Assembly: GCA_903861005.1 (NCBI GenBank)
Contig: CAIOSP010000019.1
Location: 1-64,000 of the forward strand
From: an uncultured Pseudomonadota bacterium
GTDB taxonomy: Bacteria; Myxococcota_A; UBA796; GCA-2862545
Reading direction: 5' to 3'
Length of the DNA: 64,000 bases
A program made the translations under genes and the position numbers. Positions 46,300 to 55,588 of this stretch are shown here, piece by piece. Position 1 is the stretch's first letter. The number at the start of each line of letters is the position of its first letter. The notes under the pieces are model-generated. The model did not search any database and had not been told where the DNA came from. It saw only the letters and a program-made list of their open reading frames with translations.

Positions 46300-48008
46300 G
46301 GCGCGCGCGACTCCCGCGGGCCCACGCCCACCAGCCACGTGCTGTCGGTCAGCTCAAGCCGGTCGCCGACCCGCACCGACAGCGTGCCCTCAGGCGCCGC
46401 CGCGCTCTGCATGGCGTTGTGCACCGCCGACACGTTGGCCAGGACCTCGACGCTGCCGTCGGTGATCCAGCGCAGATGACGGCGTGACAGGCGGGGATCG
46501 CTGACGGCGGTGTCCTGGTAGAGCGCGGGCCCAGGCGGTCGGCCGGGGCTGGCGCGACCGACCACGTCCTCCGGCGCGAGGTCCAGGCGACGACCGTCCT
46601 CCGGCCCGCCGAGCACGGCCAGATCGACGGCGCGGTGCGCCGCGGGCGCCAAGCGTCGCAGCTGGTTCGGATCGACGAACCAACGCCCCCAGGCGCCCGT
46701 GTCGCCCAGCAGGGCGTCCCACAGATCGGATGTGGTGAAGCCCTCCGGGAGCGTGTTCGCCAGGGCGAGCAGGCGCGGCGTTGGGCGCGGGCCCAGGAAC
46801 GGCGACTCCTCGCGCGGCGTGAGCTGCGACAGGCGGCGCATCCAGGCGTCCACGCGCGTGCGCATCTCGTCTGCGAGCGCATCCTGGCCCGGCGGCACGC
46901 GGGCGACCCACGCAGCGGCCAAGTGCTCCACGCCGACGAACCCGGCGTAGGGGTCGGCCAAGCCATACGCGCGGTCGATCAGGTCGGCGGCGTCGTGCGC
47001 GGGGGTGGGCCAGGACTGCGGGCGCCAACGGGGCGGACGCGGCGGGGTGGCGAGCACCTCGGGCGTGCCGACCAGCATGCGAAAGCGCCACCAGCGCCAG
47101 TCGATCATGTCTGGGTGGAGGGCGTGGACGGCCCGCCGCGCCGCCGCCAGCGCGACGAGCTGGTCCTGACCGCGACCGAGCGAGGTGTGAAGCGCGGCGA
47201 CGAAGGCGGCGATCGCGGGGGGCGCCAGGCCACCGTCCGTGTGGATCGCGGCGTGCGCCCCGGCGAGGACCGATCGCGCCGCCAGGTTGCGCACCGCCCG
47301 ACCGTCGCCGAACCCGCACGACGCCAGCACCACCAGCGAGGCCCCGGCGAGCAGCTGGTCGCCCGGGGTCCGGACCTCCGCGGTCAGCAGCGCGCCGCAG
47401 CCCATGTCGGCCGTGTCGCCGCCGAGCAACGTCACCACCCGAGGGCCCGCGCCGACGTCCAGGCCGCCCGGATCGGGCAGGCCGCTGGTCTCGCAGGCCT
47501 CCTTCAGCGCGTCGAGCGCGACGTCGAGCTCCGGCGCGTCCATGCCTAGCCGACCGACGACCACGTGCAGCGAGCCCGCAGGCGCCTCGCGCGGCGGGGG
47601 CGCGTGGCGGACCAGACGGACGACGGCGCCGCGGCCCTCGACCTCCAGCGGCTGGTGTCGGGCGCCGATCGCCAGCAGCTCCCAGGGCAGGGCGCGCTGC
47701 CGCTCGTCCGCGTCAAGCACGATGACGAGCGGCTCGCGGCGGGCCTCGGTGCGGCTGGCCGCGCGCCAGAGCACGTCGCCCGGCCCGCCGGACGCCTCGA
47801 TCGCCTCGGCCAGCGCGCGGCTCACGGTGGCCTCAGCCTTGGACAACGCGGCGTCGCCGTCGGACGCGAGCAGGTCCTCGGTGGCGGCCGCCACCAGCAG
47901 CACGGACTCCAGCGGGACGTGTCCGTGACGAGCCGGCGCGCCGTGGGCTCCGATCGACAGCGTCCAACCGTTCTCGACCTCCCGCACGCGGATCTCGACG
48001 AACTCCAT
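46296..48008 (-). CDS. CHAT domain protein with Clp-N-like and FHA domains
   Basis: A 570-residue cytoplasmic protein, first gene of the operon. Residues about 95-315 are a CHAT (caspase-like) domain: DERQRALPWELL is the family hallmark, and Cys231 in VVLASCGFG matches the catalytic Cys. The histidine expected about 35 residues earlier is replaced (LLGGDT, Gly197), so protease activity is doubtful. Residues about 337-440 resemble a Clp N-domain repeat pair (FVGVEHLAAAWV). Residues 468-563 are an FHA phosphothreonine-binding domain (VVGR, then SRRHLRW). ATG 48008 with GAGG upstream is preferred. An ATG at 48083 would add 25 residues. Confidence 0.78.
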   Translation of the reverse strand: MEFVEIRVREVENGWTLSIGAHGAPARHGHVPLESVLLVAAATEDLLASDGDAALSKAEATVSRALAEAIEASGGPGDVLWRAASRTEARREPLVIVLDADERQRALPWELLAIGARHQPLEVEGRGAVVRLVRHAPPPREAPAGSLHVVVGRLGMDAPELDVALDALKEACETSGLPDPGGLDVGAGPRVVTLLGGDTADMGCGALLTAEVRTPGDQLLAGASLVVLASCGFGDGRAVRNLAARSVLAGAHAAIHTDGGLAPPAIAAFVAALHTSLGRGQDQLVALAAARRAVHALHPDMIDWRWWRFRMLVGTPEVLATPPRPPRWRPQSWPTPAHDAADLIDRAYGLADPYAGFVGVEHLAAAWVARVPPGQDALADEMRTRVDAWMRRLSQLTPREESPFLGPRPTPRLLALANTLPEGFTTSDLWDALLGDTGAWGRWFVDPNQLRRLAPAAHRAVDLAVLGGPEDGRRLDLAPEDVVGRASPGRPPGPALYQDTAVSDPRLSRRHLRWITDGSVEVLANVSAVHNAMQSAAAPEGTLSVRVGDRLELTDSTWLVGVGPRESRAP

Positions 48009-48135
48009 CCCCGGCCTCGCTCGCGCGGGGACGGTAGCATCCCCAACCGCTCCTGTCCGCGCCGATGCGCCACCGTTCATCACGATCGCGTGCGGAGCAG
48101 GTTGAGCGGGCTACCGAGCGGAGGCTGAGGACCGC

Positions 48136-49599
48136 GTGGACCCAAGACGCCTGCTGCCCTGTGATGACGCGCCGGTGCGCCCCTCGGGCGACTACGTCCT
48201 GTACTGGATGATCGCCGCCCGGCGCGCGCGCAGCAGCCACGCGCTGGATCAGGCGCTCCGCCACGCGCGGGCGCTCGGCAAGCCGCTGCTGGTCTTTGAG
48301 CCGCTCCGCTTCGACTACCGCTGGGCGAGCGTGCGGCATCACGCGTTCGTGGTCGACGGCATGATCGACAACGAGGCCGCGTTCGGCGCCGCGGGCGTGA
48401 CCTACCTGCCCTACGTGGAGCCGTCGACCGGCGCGGCGTCGGGCCTGCTGGAGGCCCTGGCCGCGCGGGCCTGTGTGGTCGTCACCGACGTGTTCCCGGG
48501 CTTCTTCCTGGACCGCATGGTGAAGGCGGCCGCGGCCAAGCTGCCCGTGCGGGTGGAGGCGATCGACGGCAACGGCGTGCTGCCGATCCGCGCCGCGGAG
48601 GCGCCGTCGGTGTTCGCGCACGCGTTCCGACGCCACATGCAGCGCACGCTGCCCACGCTGGTCGACGACGCGCCCGCGCCCGATCCGCTGCACGGCTACG
48701 ACCTCGGCCCGGCGACGGTGCCGCCGCTGACTCGGTGGGCGCCGACCGACCTGGCCGCGCTTCGATCGTCCGGCGTCGCGCTGCCGGGCCTGGACGCCAC
48801 CGTCCGGGTGACCTCCACGCGCGGCGGCGCCCAGGCGGGCGCGGCCCTGCTCGACCAGTTCTTGCGCGTGCGCCTGCCTCGCTACGCCGACGATCGCAGC
48901 GACCCCGCCGCCGACGTGGCGAGCGGCCTGTCGCCCTACCTGCACTACGGCCACGTCGGCGCGCACGAGGTGGTGCGCGCGGTGCTGCTGCGCGACGGGT
49001 GGACGCGCGCGCGCTGGGCGCCCAAGCCCAACGGTCGCCGCGAGGGCTGGTGGAACGCGTCGCCCGAGGCGGAGTCGTTCCTGGACGAGCTGATCACCTG
49101 GCGCGAGCTTGGCTACGGCTTCTGCTGGCACCGCGCGGACGACTTCGACCAGTACGACGGCCTGCCCACCTGGGCGCTCGCGTCGCTGGAGAAGCACGCG
49201 GGCGACAAGCGTCCGGTCCTCTACGATCGCGCGCAGCTGGCCGCGGGCCGCACGCACGATCCGATCTGGAACGCGGCGCAGGCGCAGCTGGTCCGTGACG
49301 GCGTCATTCAGAACTACCTGCGCATGCTGTGGGGCAAGAAGGTGCTGGAGTGGTCCGCGTCGCCGCGCGAGGCGTTTGAGACGCTCATCGAGCTCAACAA
49401 CCGCTACGCGACCGACGGTCGCGATCCGAATTCGTACAGCGGCATCGCGTGGACCTTCGGACGCTTCGACCGCCCTTGGGGCCCAGAGCGCCCGATCTTC
49501 GGGACGATCCGCTACATGTCCAGCGACGCCACCCGCAAGAAGCTCGATCTGGATGCGTACCTGCGTAAGTGGGGCTCGCAGCCTTCGTTGATCGTATAG
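48136..49599 (+). CDS. phrB: Class II CPD photolyase
   Basis: Repairs UV-induced cyclobutane pyrimidine dimers with FADH- and blue light. The 487 residues show class II hallmarks: VLYWMIAARR at the start, SGLSPYLHYGHV, ELGYGFCWH, HDPIWNAAQ, and the C-terminal DGRDPNSYSGIAWTFGRFDRPW (FAD and DNA binding, shortened). GTG 48136 has GAGG five bases upstream. The gene is divergent from the CHAT operon across 127 bp. Class II enzymes are less common in bacteria than class I but are known from Myxococcota and others. Confidence 0.92.
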   Translation: MDPRRLLPCDDAPVRPSGDYVLYWMIAARRARSSHALDQALRHARALGKPLLVFEPLRFDYRWASVRHHAFVVDGMIDNEAAFGAAGVTYLPYVEPSTGAASGLLEALAARACVVVTDVFPGFFLDRMVKAAAAKLPVRVEAIDGNGVLPIRAAEAPSVFAHAFRRHMQRTLPTLVDDAPAPDPLHGYDLGPATVPPLTRWAPTDLAALRSSGVALPGLDATVRVTSTRGGAQAGAALLDQFLRVRLPRYADDRSDPAADVASGLSPYLHYGHVGAHEVVRAVLLRDGWTRARWAPKPNGRREGWWNASPEAESFLDELITWRELGYGFCWHRADDFDQYDGLPTWALASLEKHAGDKRPVLYDRAQLAAGRTHDPIWNAAQAQLVRDGVIQNYLRMLWGKKVLEWSASPREAFETLIELNNRYATDGRDPNSYSGIAWTFGRFDRPWGPERPIFGTIRYMSSDATRKKLDLDAYLRKWGSQPSLIV

Positions 49600-49622
49600 T
49601 CCCGTGGGTCCCTGGAGGGTCG

Positions 49623-52463
49623 GTGAGTCGTCTCGTCCTGTTCTCGTTGTTCTTCGTGGGCTGCGCGCGCGCCGCCTCGCCTTCACCCACCGTCGACACC
49701 ACGACGTTGCCGGCGGTCTCCACCGATCCCGCCGCCCCGCTCCCCCTGGATCCTGGGGTCCGAATCGGCACGCTGCCGAACGGGCTCACCTACTACATCG
49801 AGCGCAACAGCCGCCCCGCGAACCGCGCGGAGCTGCGCCTCGCCGTGAAGGCCGGGTCGATCGTCGAGGACGAGGACCAGCGCGGGCTCGCGCACTTCCT
49901 CGAGCACATGGCGTTCAACGGCACCGAGCACTTTCCCGGGCAGCAGCTCGTCGGCTGGCTTGAGTCGACCGGCATGCGCTTCGGCGCGGACCTGAACGCC
50001 TACACCAGCTTCGACGAGACGGTGTACCAGCTTCAGCTCCCCACCGACGACGACGAGATGCTCGCTACCGGCGTGCTCGTGATGCGCGACTGGGCCGGCG
50101 GCCTGTCGTTCGACGACATCGAGTGCGAGAAGGAGCGCGGCGTCGTGCTCGAGGAGTGGCGCCTGGGTCAGGGCATCCGCGAGCGCGTGCAGGCGATCAT
50201 CACGCCGCAGGTGTTCTACGGCTCGCGCTACGCCGACCGCATGCCGATCGGCAGCGACACGACGATCAAGGGCTTCACCTGCGACGCGGCCAAGAAGTTC
50301 TACCAGAGCTGGTACCGCCCCGATCTGATGGCCGTCGTGGTCGACGGCGACATCGACCCCGATCAGGTGGAGGCCTGGATCCGAAAGGCATTCACGCCGC
50401 TGAAGAACCCGGAGATCGAGGCCCCGCGCGTGTGGGATCGCATCCCCGACCACGATGAGACGCTGGTCGCGCGCATCGTCGACCCGGAGCTGACGCAGTC
50501 GGGCTTGGCGATCCTCCACAAGGTCGACGACGTCGAGGGCCAGGACCACGAGTCGTACCGCAAGTTCCTCCGCGACCAGATGATCTTCCTGATGATCAAC
50601 GAACGGCTCGCCGTCGCGGCGCAGGATCCGAACTCGCCGTACCTGGGCGCGGGCGTGTCGATCTCGCCCGTCGGTCATCAGCGCTCCACGCAGGACCTGC
50701 AGGTCGCCCCCAAGGAGGGCCGCGAGATCGAGGCGCTGGAGGCCGCGTACCTCCAGGTGGAGCGCGCTCGTCGCTTTGGCTTCACGCAGGGTGAACTCCA
50801 GCGCGCCACCGACGAGATGAAGCGCAACATGCTCGCGTACTACGTCGAGCGGAACAAGACCGACTCCAGCGACGGCGTCGACGAGATCCTGCGCGTGTAC
50901 CTCACCAACGAGCCCATGCCCGGCACGGCCTACGAGTACGCGCTGTCGCAGGTCATGCTGCCGTCGTTCACGCTCGCCGAGATGAGCGACACGGTGGCCA
51001 CTTTCTTCGCGCCGCGCAGCCGCGTGATCGAGGCGCTCTTCCCCCAGAAGGCCGGCGTCACGCCTCCGTCCGAGGCCGACCTCAAGGCGATCCTCGATCG
51101 CGTGGCGGCGGCGCAGCTCACGCCGCCGGACGCCGAGGGCTCCGTCGCGCCGCTGATGGCCACGCTGCCCACGCCCGGCAAGGCGACGCGCATCGCCACC
51201 GACAAGGCGCTCGGTACGTCCACCTGGCGCTTGTCGAACGGCGTCACCGTGGTGCTCAAGCCGACCGACTTCAAGGCCGACGAGATCCAGTTCGACGCGT
51301 TCAGCCCGGGTGGCACGTCGCTGGTGCCGCGCGAGGACTACATCCCCGCGATCACCGCCACCTCGCTCATGCTCCGCTCCGGCGTGGGCGACGCGGACGC
51401 GGTCGCGCTGTCGAAGATCCTGGCGGGTCGCGACGCCGTCGTGGTGCCGACGCTCGGTCGGTTCGACGAGGGCTTCTACGGCGGCGCCAAGCGCGCCGAT
51501 CTGGAGACCCTCTTCCAGATGCTCTACCTGGCGGTCACCGCGCCGCGCTTTGACGAGAAGGCGTTTGAGCTCGAGAAGATCTCGCGCACCGAAGCGCTCC
51601 GCAACCGCGCGGCCAACCCGGACTCCGTGTTCGAGGACGCGTGGGCCAAGGTGGAGTGGAACGACGACCCGCGCCAGACCAATTGGACGTTGGGCGACCT
51701 CGACAAGATGAACCTGGAGCGCTCCGCGCAGATCTACAAGGATCGCTTCGGCGACGTCGGCGACTTCACGTTCGTGTTCGGCGGCACCTTCACCGAGTCC
51801 GAGATCGTGCCGCTGCTCGAGCGCTACCTCGCGTCGCTGCCGACCAGCGGTCGTCAGGAGATCTGGCAGGACGACGGCATCCGTCGCGCCGACGGCGTGC
51901 ACACGGTCGAGATGCCGCGCGGCCTGACGCCTCGCGGGCTGGTGCGCCTGGAGTTCCATGGGCCGTTCACACCCACCTGGGCCACCCGCAACGAGCTCGA
52001 CGCTATGTCCTCCATCCTGGAGACGCGCCTGCACGAGGAGCTTCGCGAAGAGCTCGGCGGCACCTACGGCGTGAGCGTCGATCACTCGGTCGAGGAGATC
52101 CCCGCGGGCGAGTACACCGTGACGATCGAGTTTGAGTGCGACCCTGGCCGCACGGACGAGCTGCTCAAGGCGGCGTGGACCGTGATCGATGAGGTGCGCG
52201 GTCGCGTCTACCCGCAGTTCGCGATCGACACGATCCGCGAGAAGAACCTGCGCTCGCGCGAGACCGACTCGCGGACGAACGGCTTCTGGGTGGGTGCGAT
52301 CGCCACGGCGCTCCAGCGCCACGAAGACCCGCACGACATCCTGCTCTACGACAAGCGCAACCGCACGCTGACCCCCGCGCAGGCCGCGGAGATGGCGAAG
52401 GTCGTGCTCGACAAGCAGACCTACATCCAGGGCATCCTGCGCCCGGACGCGCCGACGCCCTAA
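49623..52463 (+). CDS. M16 family zinc peptidase lipoprotein
   Basis: A 946-residue pitrilysin-type metallopeptidase exported as a lipoprotein (signal ends FVGC). The active-site motif HFLEH (His91, Glu94, His95), with the distal glutamate in the segment ECEKERGVVLEEW, marks the first M16 domain. Three further M16-like domains follow, the last including GGTYGVSVDHSVEEIP. The full-length two-half structure degrades peptides in a closed chamber in the periplasm. GTG 49623 is preceded by GGAGGG. Convergent with the ParB-like gene, one base apart. Confidence 0.9.
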   Translation: MSRLVLFSLFFVGCARAASPSPTVDTTTLPAVSTDPAAPLPLDPGVRIGTLPNGLTYYIERNSRPANRAELRLAVKAGSIVEDEDQRGLAHFLEHMAFNGTEHFPGQQLVGWLESTGMRFGADLNAYTSFDETVYQLQLPTDDDEMLATGVLVMRDWAGGLSFDDIECEKERGVVLEEWRLGQGIRERVQAIITPQVFYGSRYADRMPIGSDTTIKGFTCDAAKKFYQSWYRPDLMAVVVDGDIDPDQVEAWIRKAFTPLKNPEIEAPRVWDRIPDHDETLVARIVDPELTQSGLAILHKVDDVEGQDHESYRKFLRDQMIFLMINERLAVAAQDPNSPYLGAGVSISPVGHQRSTQDLQVAPKEGREIEALEAAYLQVERARRFGFTQGELQRATDEMKRNMLAYYVERNKTDSSDGVDEILRVYLTNEPMPGTAYEYALSQVMLPSFTLAEMSDTVATFFAPRSRVIEALFPQKAGVTPPSEADLKAILDRVAAAQLTPPDAEGSVAPLMATLPTPGKATRIATDKALGTSTWRLSNGVTVVLKPTDFKADEIQFDAFSPGGTSLVPREDYIPAITATSLMLRSGVGDADAVALSKILAGRDAVVVPTLGRFDEGFYGGAKRADLETLFQMLYLAVTAPRFDEKAFELEKISRTEALRNRAANPDSVFEDAWAKVEWNDDPRQTNWTLGDLDKMNLERSAQIYKDRFGDVGDFTFVFGGTFTESEIVPLLERYLASLPTSGRQEIWQDDGIRRADGVHTVEMPRGLTPRGLVRLEFHGPFTPTWATRNELDAMSSILETRLHEELREELGGTYGVSVDHSVEEIPAGEYTVTIEFECDPGRTDELLKAAWTVIDEVRGRVYPQFAIDTIREKNLRSRETDSRTNGFWVGAIATALQRHEDPHDILLYDKRNRTLTPAQAAEMAKVVLDKQTYIQGILRPDAPTP

Positions 52464-52464
52464 G

Positions 52465-53205
52465 CTAGCCGGCGTCGGCGACGCTGACGGGGGCTTGGCT
52501 CTCGCGCAGCGCGCGCCACTCGGCGACGACGACGTCTCCGCAGCGCGCGAACGCGGCGTTGAGCAGCGCGGTCCCGTCGTCCTCGGAGAGGGGATCGGGG
52601 TCCAGCGGCTCGATGGTGAGCAGCACGGGCTCCATCGCCACGCGGCGGTAGGCCTCGAGCGCGGTGTGACCGGCGATGATGAACGACACGCCCTGCTCGG
52701 GCGCCTCCACCACCACCACGGGCGGACGCGCGCCACGGTTGATGCGGGCGCTGAGCGAGCGGATCTCCGCGCGATCGAGCAGGTCGCGAGGCACGGTGCC
52801 GAGGAGCAGCGGGTCGTCCGTGCGGACCCGGTGCAGCCCGGTCCAGGTGAGCAGCTCTCCGCTGGAGCGCGACGGGTCGTCCGCCGTGGGCTGGTCCGGG
52901 TCGAGGTCCGACGAGGCCTGGAGCCCCAGGCGGTAGCGACCATCCGGCATCATCGCCAGCACGTCGCGCAGCAGGTTCGCGAGGGGCTCGCCGCTCTGCG
53001 TGTCCGGCAGGTCGAGCTCGTCCTCGATCGCGCCCAGGTCGTGCGCGCGGACGAACCAGCGGTCGGTTGCGTCGCCCTGGCGCATCCAGACCATGGCGAC
53101 CGGCAGCTCGTCCATGACCATCGCCGCGTCCACGCCGTGCACGTGCAGGCGCAGGCGGCCGAGGCCGCCGCGGACGAGGACAGTGGCGGACTCAGAGCGG
53201 TCCAA
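52465..53205 (-). CDS. Protein with ParB/sulfiredoxin-like C-terminal region
   Basis: A 246-residue cytoplasmic protein. The C-terminal third contains VVVVEAPEQGVSFIIAGHTALEAYR (about residues 165-190, shortened here to its key FIIAGHTALEAYR). This resembles the ParB N-terminal motif in which G-H-x-R/L-x-x-A binds nucleotide. The N-terminal part is beta-rich and unfamiliar. A DNA-binding helix-turn-helix as in true ParB is not evident. Function is unknown. The gene sits alone between the M16 peptidase and the next leftward gene. Confidence 0.5.
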   Translation of the reverse strand: MDRSESATVLVRGGLGRLRLHVHGVDAAMVMDELPVAMVWMRQGDATDRWFVRAHDLGAIEDELDLPDTQSGEPLANLLRDVLAMMPDGRYRLGLQASSDLDPDQPTADDPSRSSGELLTWTGLHRVRTDDPLLLGTVPRDLLDRAEIRSLSARINRGARPPVVVVEAPEQGVSFIIAGHTALEAYRRVAMEPVLLTIEPLDPDPLSEDDGTALLNAAFARCGDVVVAEWRALRESQAPVSVADAG

Positions 53206-53380
53206 GGGACACCGTCGCGGGAGGGAGGGAGGGGGGGCCCGACAGATGGTGACCCTAGCGACATCTCCCGGCCATTCCTAGCCACAGAGCACCGGTACCC
53301 TTGCCCGTTCCATTTCGTACGGGCCTTCAGGCCGTCTCAAGGCGTGCTTCCGCGTGAGTACGTTTCGTGACGTTTCTGGT

Positions 53381-55519
53381 TCAGTCGGCCTTCGGGACTC
53401 GGTCCAAGGCGGCCAGGACGGCGCTTCTAAGCGCAGCAAGGGCGTCCCCGTCCAGCAGGCGGCCCTCAGGGTCGGCCGCGCCTTGGATCAGTGAGCCGCG
53501 CGCGGCGTCGAGCAGCGCCGACGCGGGCAGGTCCGTAGGCCGCTTACGCGCGTCGAGGGTGCCCAGCAGTCGGGCCTGGGCGCGACCGTCCGCCATGTCC
53601 TCCAGCAGCACCGTGCTGTGCACGTGCCCGTCCGGACCCAGCGCGGTCAGGAAGAAGCGGGGCTTGCGCGACACGGCGTTGAACGGGTCGAGCGCGAACG
53701 CGCCCGCGTGCCACTGCAAGAACGCGTCCGCGCCGGACGCCCAGGCCAGCAGCGGGCCGGAGGCTCCGGCGTTCAGGTTGTAGGCCCAGGCCGCGGCGCC
53801 GCGCGCCCGGGCGCGCGCGATCCCGTCGACCAGGATGCGGCCGTCGCCGGACAGCAGCGCGGCGTCGAGCGAGTCGGCGATGGGCCAGTCGGCGGGCGTG
53901 GGCGTGGTGCCGAGCAGCTTGATCCCGGGCGGGCCGAGCAGTCGGATGGCGGTGGCCAGCTGGCGTCCCCGCGCGACGCTGTCGACGCGCTTCCAGCCTG
54001 CCTCCTCCTCCCAGATGTGGAACCATAGCGGCATGGGCGCGGCGCGTGCGACCTCAAGGAGCTGCCGGGTGGGCTCGACCAAGTGGTCGAGCATGATGGG
54101 CCCGTCGGGGTTGCCGTAGGCGGCGGGGCGAAGGGGGACCTTGGGGTCGGACCAGACCAGCAGCTTGCCGCCCAGGCGCGCCCAGCTCGCGAGCGCGTGG
54201 TCGATGATGCGCGTGTCGACCTTGTCCCCGTCGGTCGCGGAGTTTGGCCAGTAGGCGTAGCGCAGCGTGGCGGCGTCAAAGCCGTCGGCCGCCATCAGGC
54301 CGAACATCTCGTCGACCAGCCCGAGCACGGTGTCGCTCGCGTAGCCAGCCCGCAGCGTCGCCTCGGGCGGCACCTGCGTGAACAGGCCGGTCGGGATGCC
54401 GGCCTGGGCGACGGTGCCGTGGACACGCACGTCCAGGCGCACGGTCGCGGCCTGCCCGGCGCGGGTCAGCGTCAGCGTGACGTCGTGCAGGCCGGTCTTG
54501 CTGTCGGGCCGCGAGCGAACGGTCACCAGCAGCGCGGGCGGCAGGCCCTGGCCTCCCGCCCAGCGCGCGCCCGGCCAGAGCACGGTGGGGCGGGGTTGGA
54601 GGGCGCGGTCTTGGTGCTGCGCGGCGTCGAGCCAGGACGCCTCAGACACCGACACGTCCAGGTCCGGCGGGGCGTCGACGTGGACATCGCCCGGGCCATC
54701 GCCGCCGAACACGTAGATCAGCTTGGACGACCGGTCGTCGCGTGCAAGGTCGATGGAGACGGCGTCGTCGACCGTGGCGAGCGTTTGATCGGGCATGTCG
54801 TCGAGCGTCCCGACCTGCGCGCCGAGCGGCCCGGGCTTGGCCACCACCAACGACGCGCCCTCGTCGTCGGACGGCATGATGTGCTCGTGCCACCAGGCCT
54901 CGCGGGCGGCGTCCACCAGCGCCAGATCGACCTCGGCCTCGGCGTCGCGCGCGGCGGGCCACGCGACCAGCGCCAGCAGCGGGCGGCCGAACGGCGCCAC
55001 CTGTAGGCCTGCGGGGCCGACCTCCACGCGCACGTGCCGCCACGGGAACGCCGGCGCCACCTGACGGTCCCACGCCGAGTCGCCAGGAAGGAAGACGGGG
55101 CGAGGGTTCGCCGAGAAGGACGGCGACTGAAGGAACGCGGTCCAGTCCGCGGGGGTGTCGACCCGGAGCGCCTGCTGGCCATCGACGGTCAGGCCGTACG
55201 GGTCACCGCCGGCCCACATGCGCGGCTCCTCGCCGGGGCGGCCCATCTCAACCCACACGTCCCAGGTGCCGGGCTCCAGCTTGAGGTGCAGCACGCCGCC
55301 CTCGGATCCGTCCGCAACCAACGCGTCCGGGTCGCCCTCCCAGAAGGGCTCGGTGGGGGGCTTCTCCCACGTCACGCGGGGGTCTTCGCACCCGTAGGGC
55401 GAGAGCAGCTTGAACCCATCCAGCAGGGGCGTCGTCAGGGTCCCGACGTCCAGGTGCAGCGGCTCGGCGGCGATGGCGTTGGCGAGCAGGAGCGCGATCA
55501 TGTCGACTATGTATTCCAT
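53381..55519 (-). CDS. Large secreted protein, glycoside-hydrolase-like C-terminal part
   Basis: A 712-residue exported protein. A signal peptide (MIALLLANAIAAEP, starting at the second ATG 55501) is followed by a beta-rich N-terminal half. The C-terminal half has a TIM-barrel-like pattern: LRYAYWPNS, LWFHIWEEEAGW, IKLLGTTPTPADW and AAAWAYNLNA...DAFLQWHAGAF. It recalls DUF4091 or beta-galactosidase-type hydrolases, with Glu residues in the WEEE segment as possible catalytic residues. The match is structural impression, not proven homology. The start could be 55519 or 55501, and neither has a strong ribosome site. Confidence 0.55.
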   Translation of the reverse strand: MEYIVDMIALLLANAIAAEPLHLDVGTLTTPLLDGFKLLSPYGCEDPRVTWEKPPTEPFWEGDPDALVADGSEGGVLHLKLEPGTWDVWVEMGRPGEEPRMWAGGDPYGLTVDGQQALRVDTPADWTAFLQSPSFSANPRPVFLPGDSAWDRQVAPAFPWRHVRVEVGPAGLQVAPFGRPLLALVAWPAARDAEAEVDLALVDAAREAWWHEHIMPSDDEGASLVVAKPGPLGAQVGTLDDMPDQTLATVDDAVSIDLARDDRSSKLIYVFGGDGPGDVHVDAPPDLDVSVSEASWLDAAQHQDRALQPRPTVLWPGARWAGGQGLPPALLVTVRSRPDSKTGLHDVTLTLTRAGQAATVRLDVRVHGTVAQAGIPTGLFTQVPPEATLRAGYASDTVLGLVDEMFGLMAADGFDAATLRYAYWPNSATDGDKVDTRIIDHALASWARLGGKLLVWSDPKVPLRPAAYGNPDGPIMLDHLVEPTRQLLEVARAAPMPLWFHIWEEEAGWKRVDSVARGRQLATAIRLLGPPGIKLLGTTPTPADWPIADSLDAALLSGDGRILVDGIARARARGAAAWAYNLNAGASGPLLAWASGADAFLQWHAGAFALDPFNAVSRKPRFFLTALGPDGHVHSTVLLEDMADGRAQARLLGTLDARKRPTDLPASALLDAARGSLIQGAADPEGRLLDGDALAALRSAVLAALDRVPKAD

Positions 55520-55588
55520 TCCTGCGGGGTCGGTCGTCGGAGTCGGCGGTCGTGGGCGTGCGTTAGGGTGTGGGCAAGGGCGGGTTGA

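Noticed and set aside
49683-52943. Long minus-strand open frame (about 1086 codons) opposite the M16 peptidase
   Set aside because: Antisense shadow of a well-defined peptidase gene with low-complexity Arg/Asp/Val composition.
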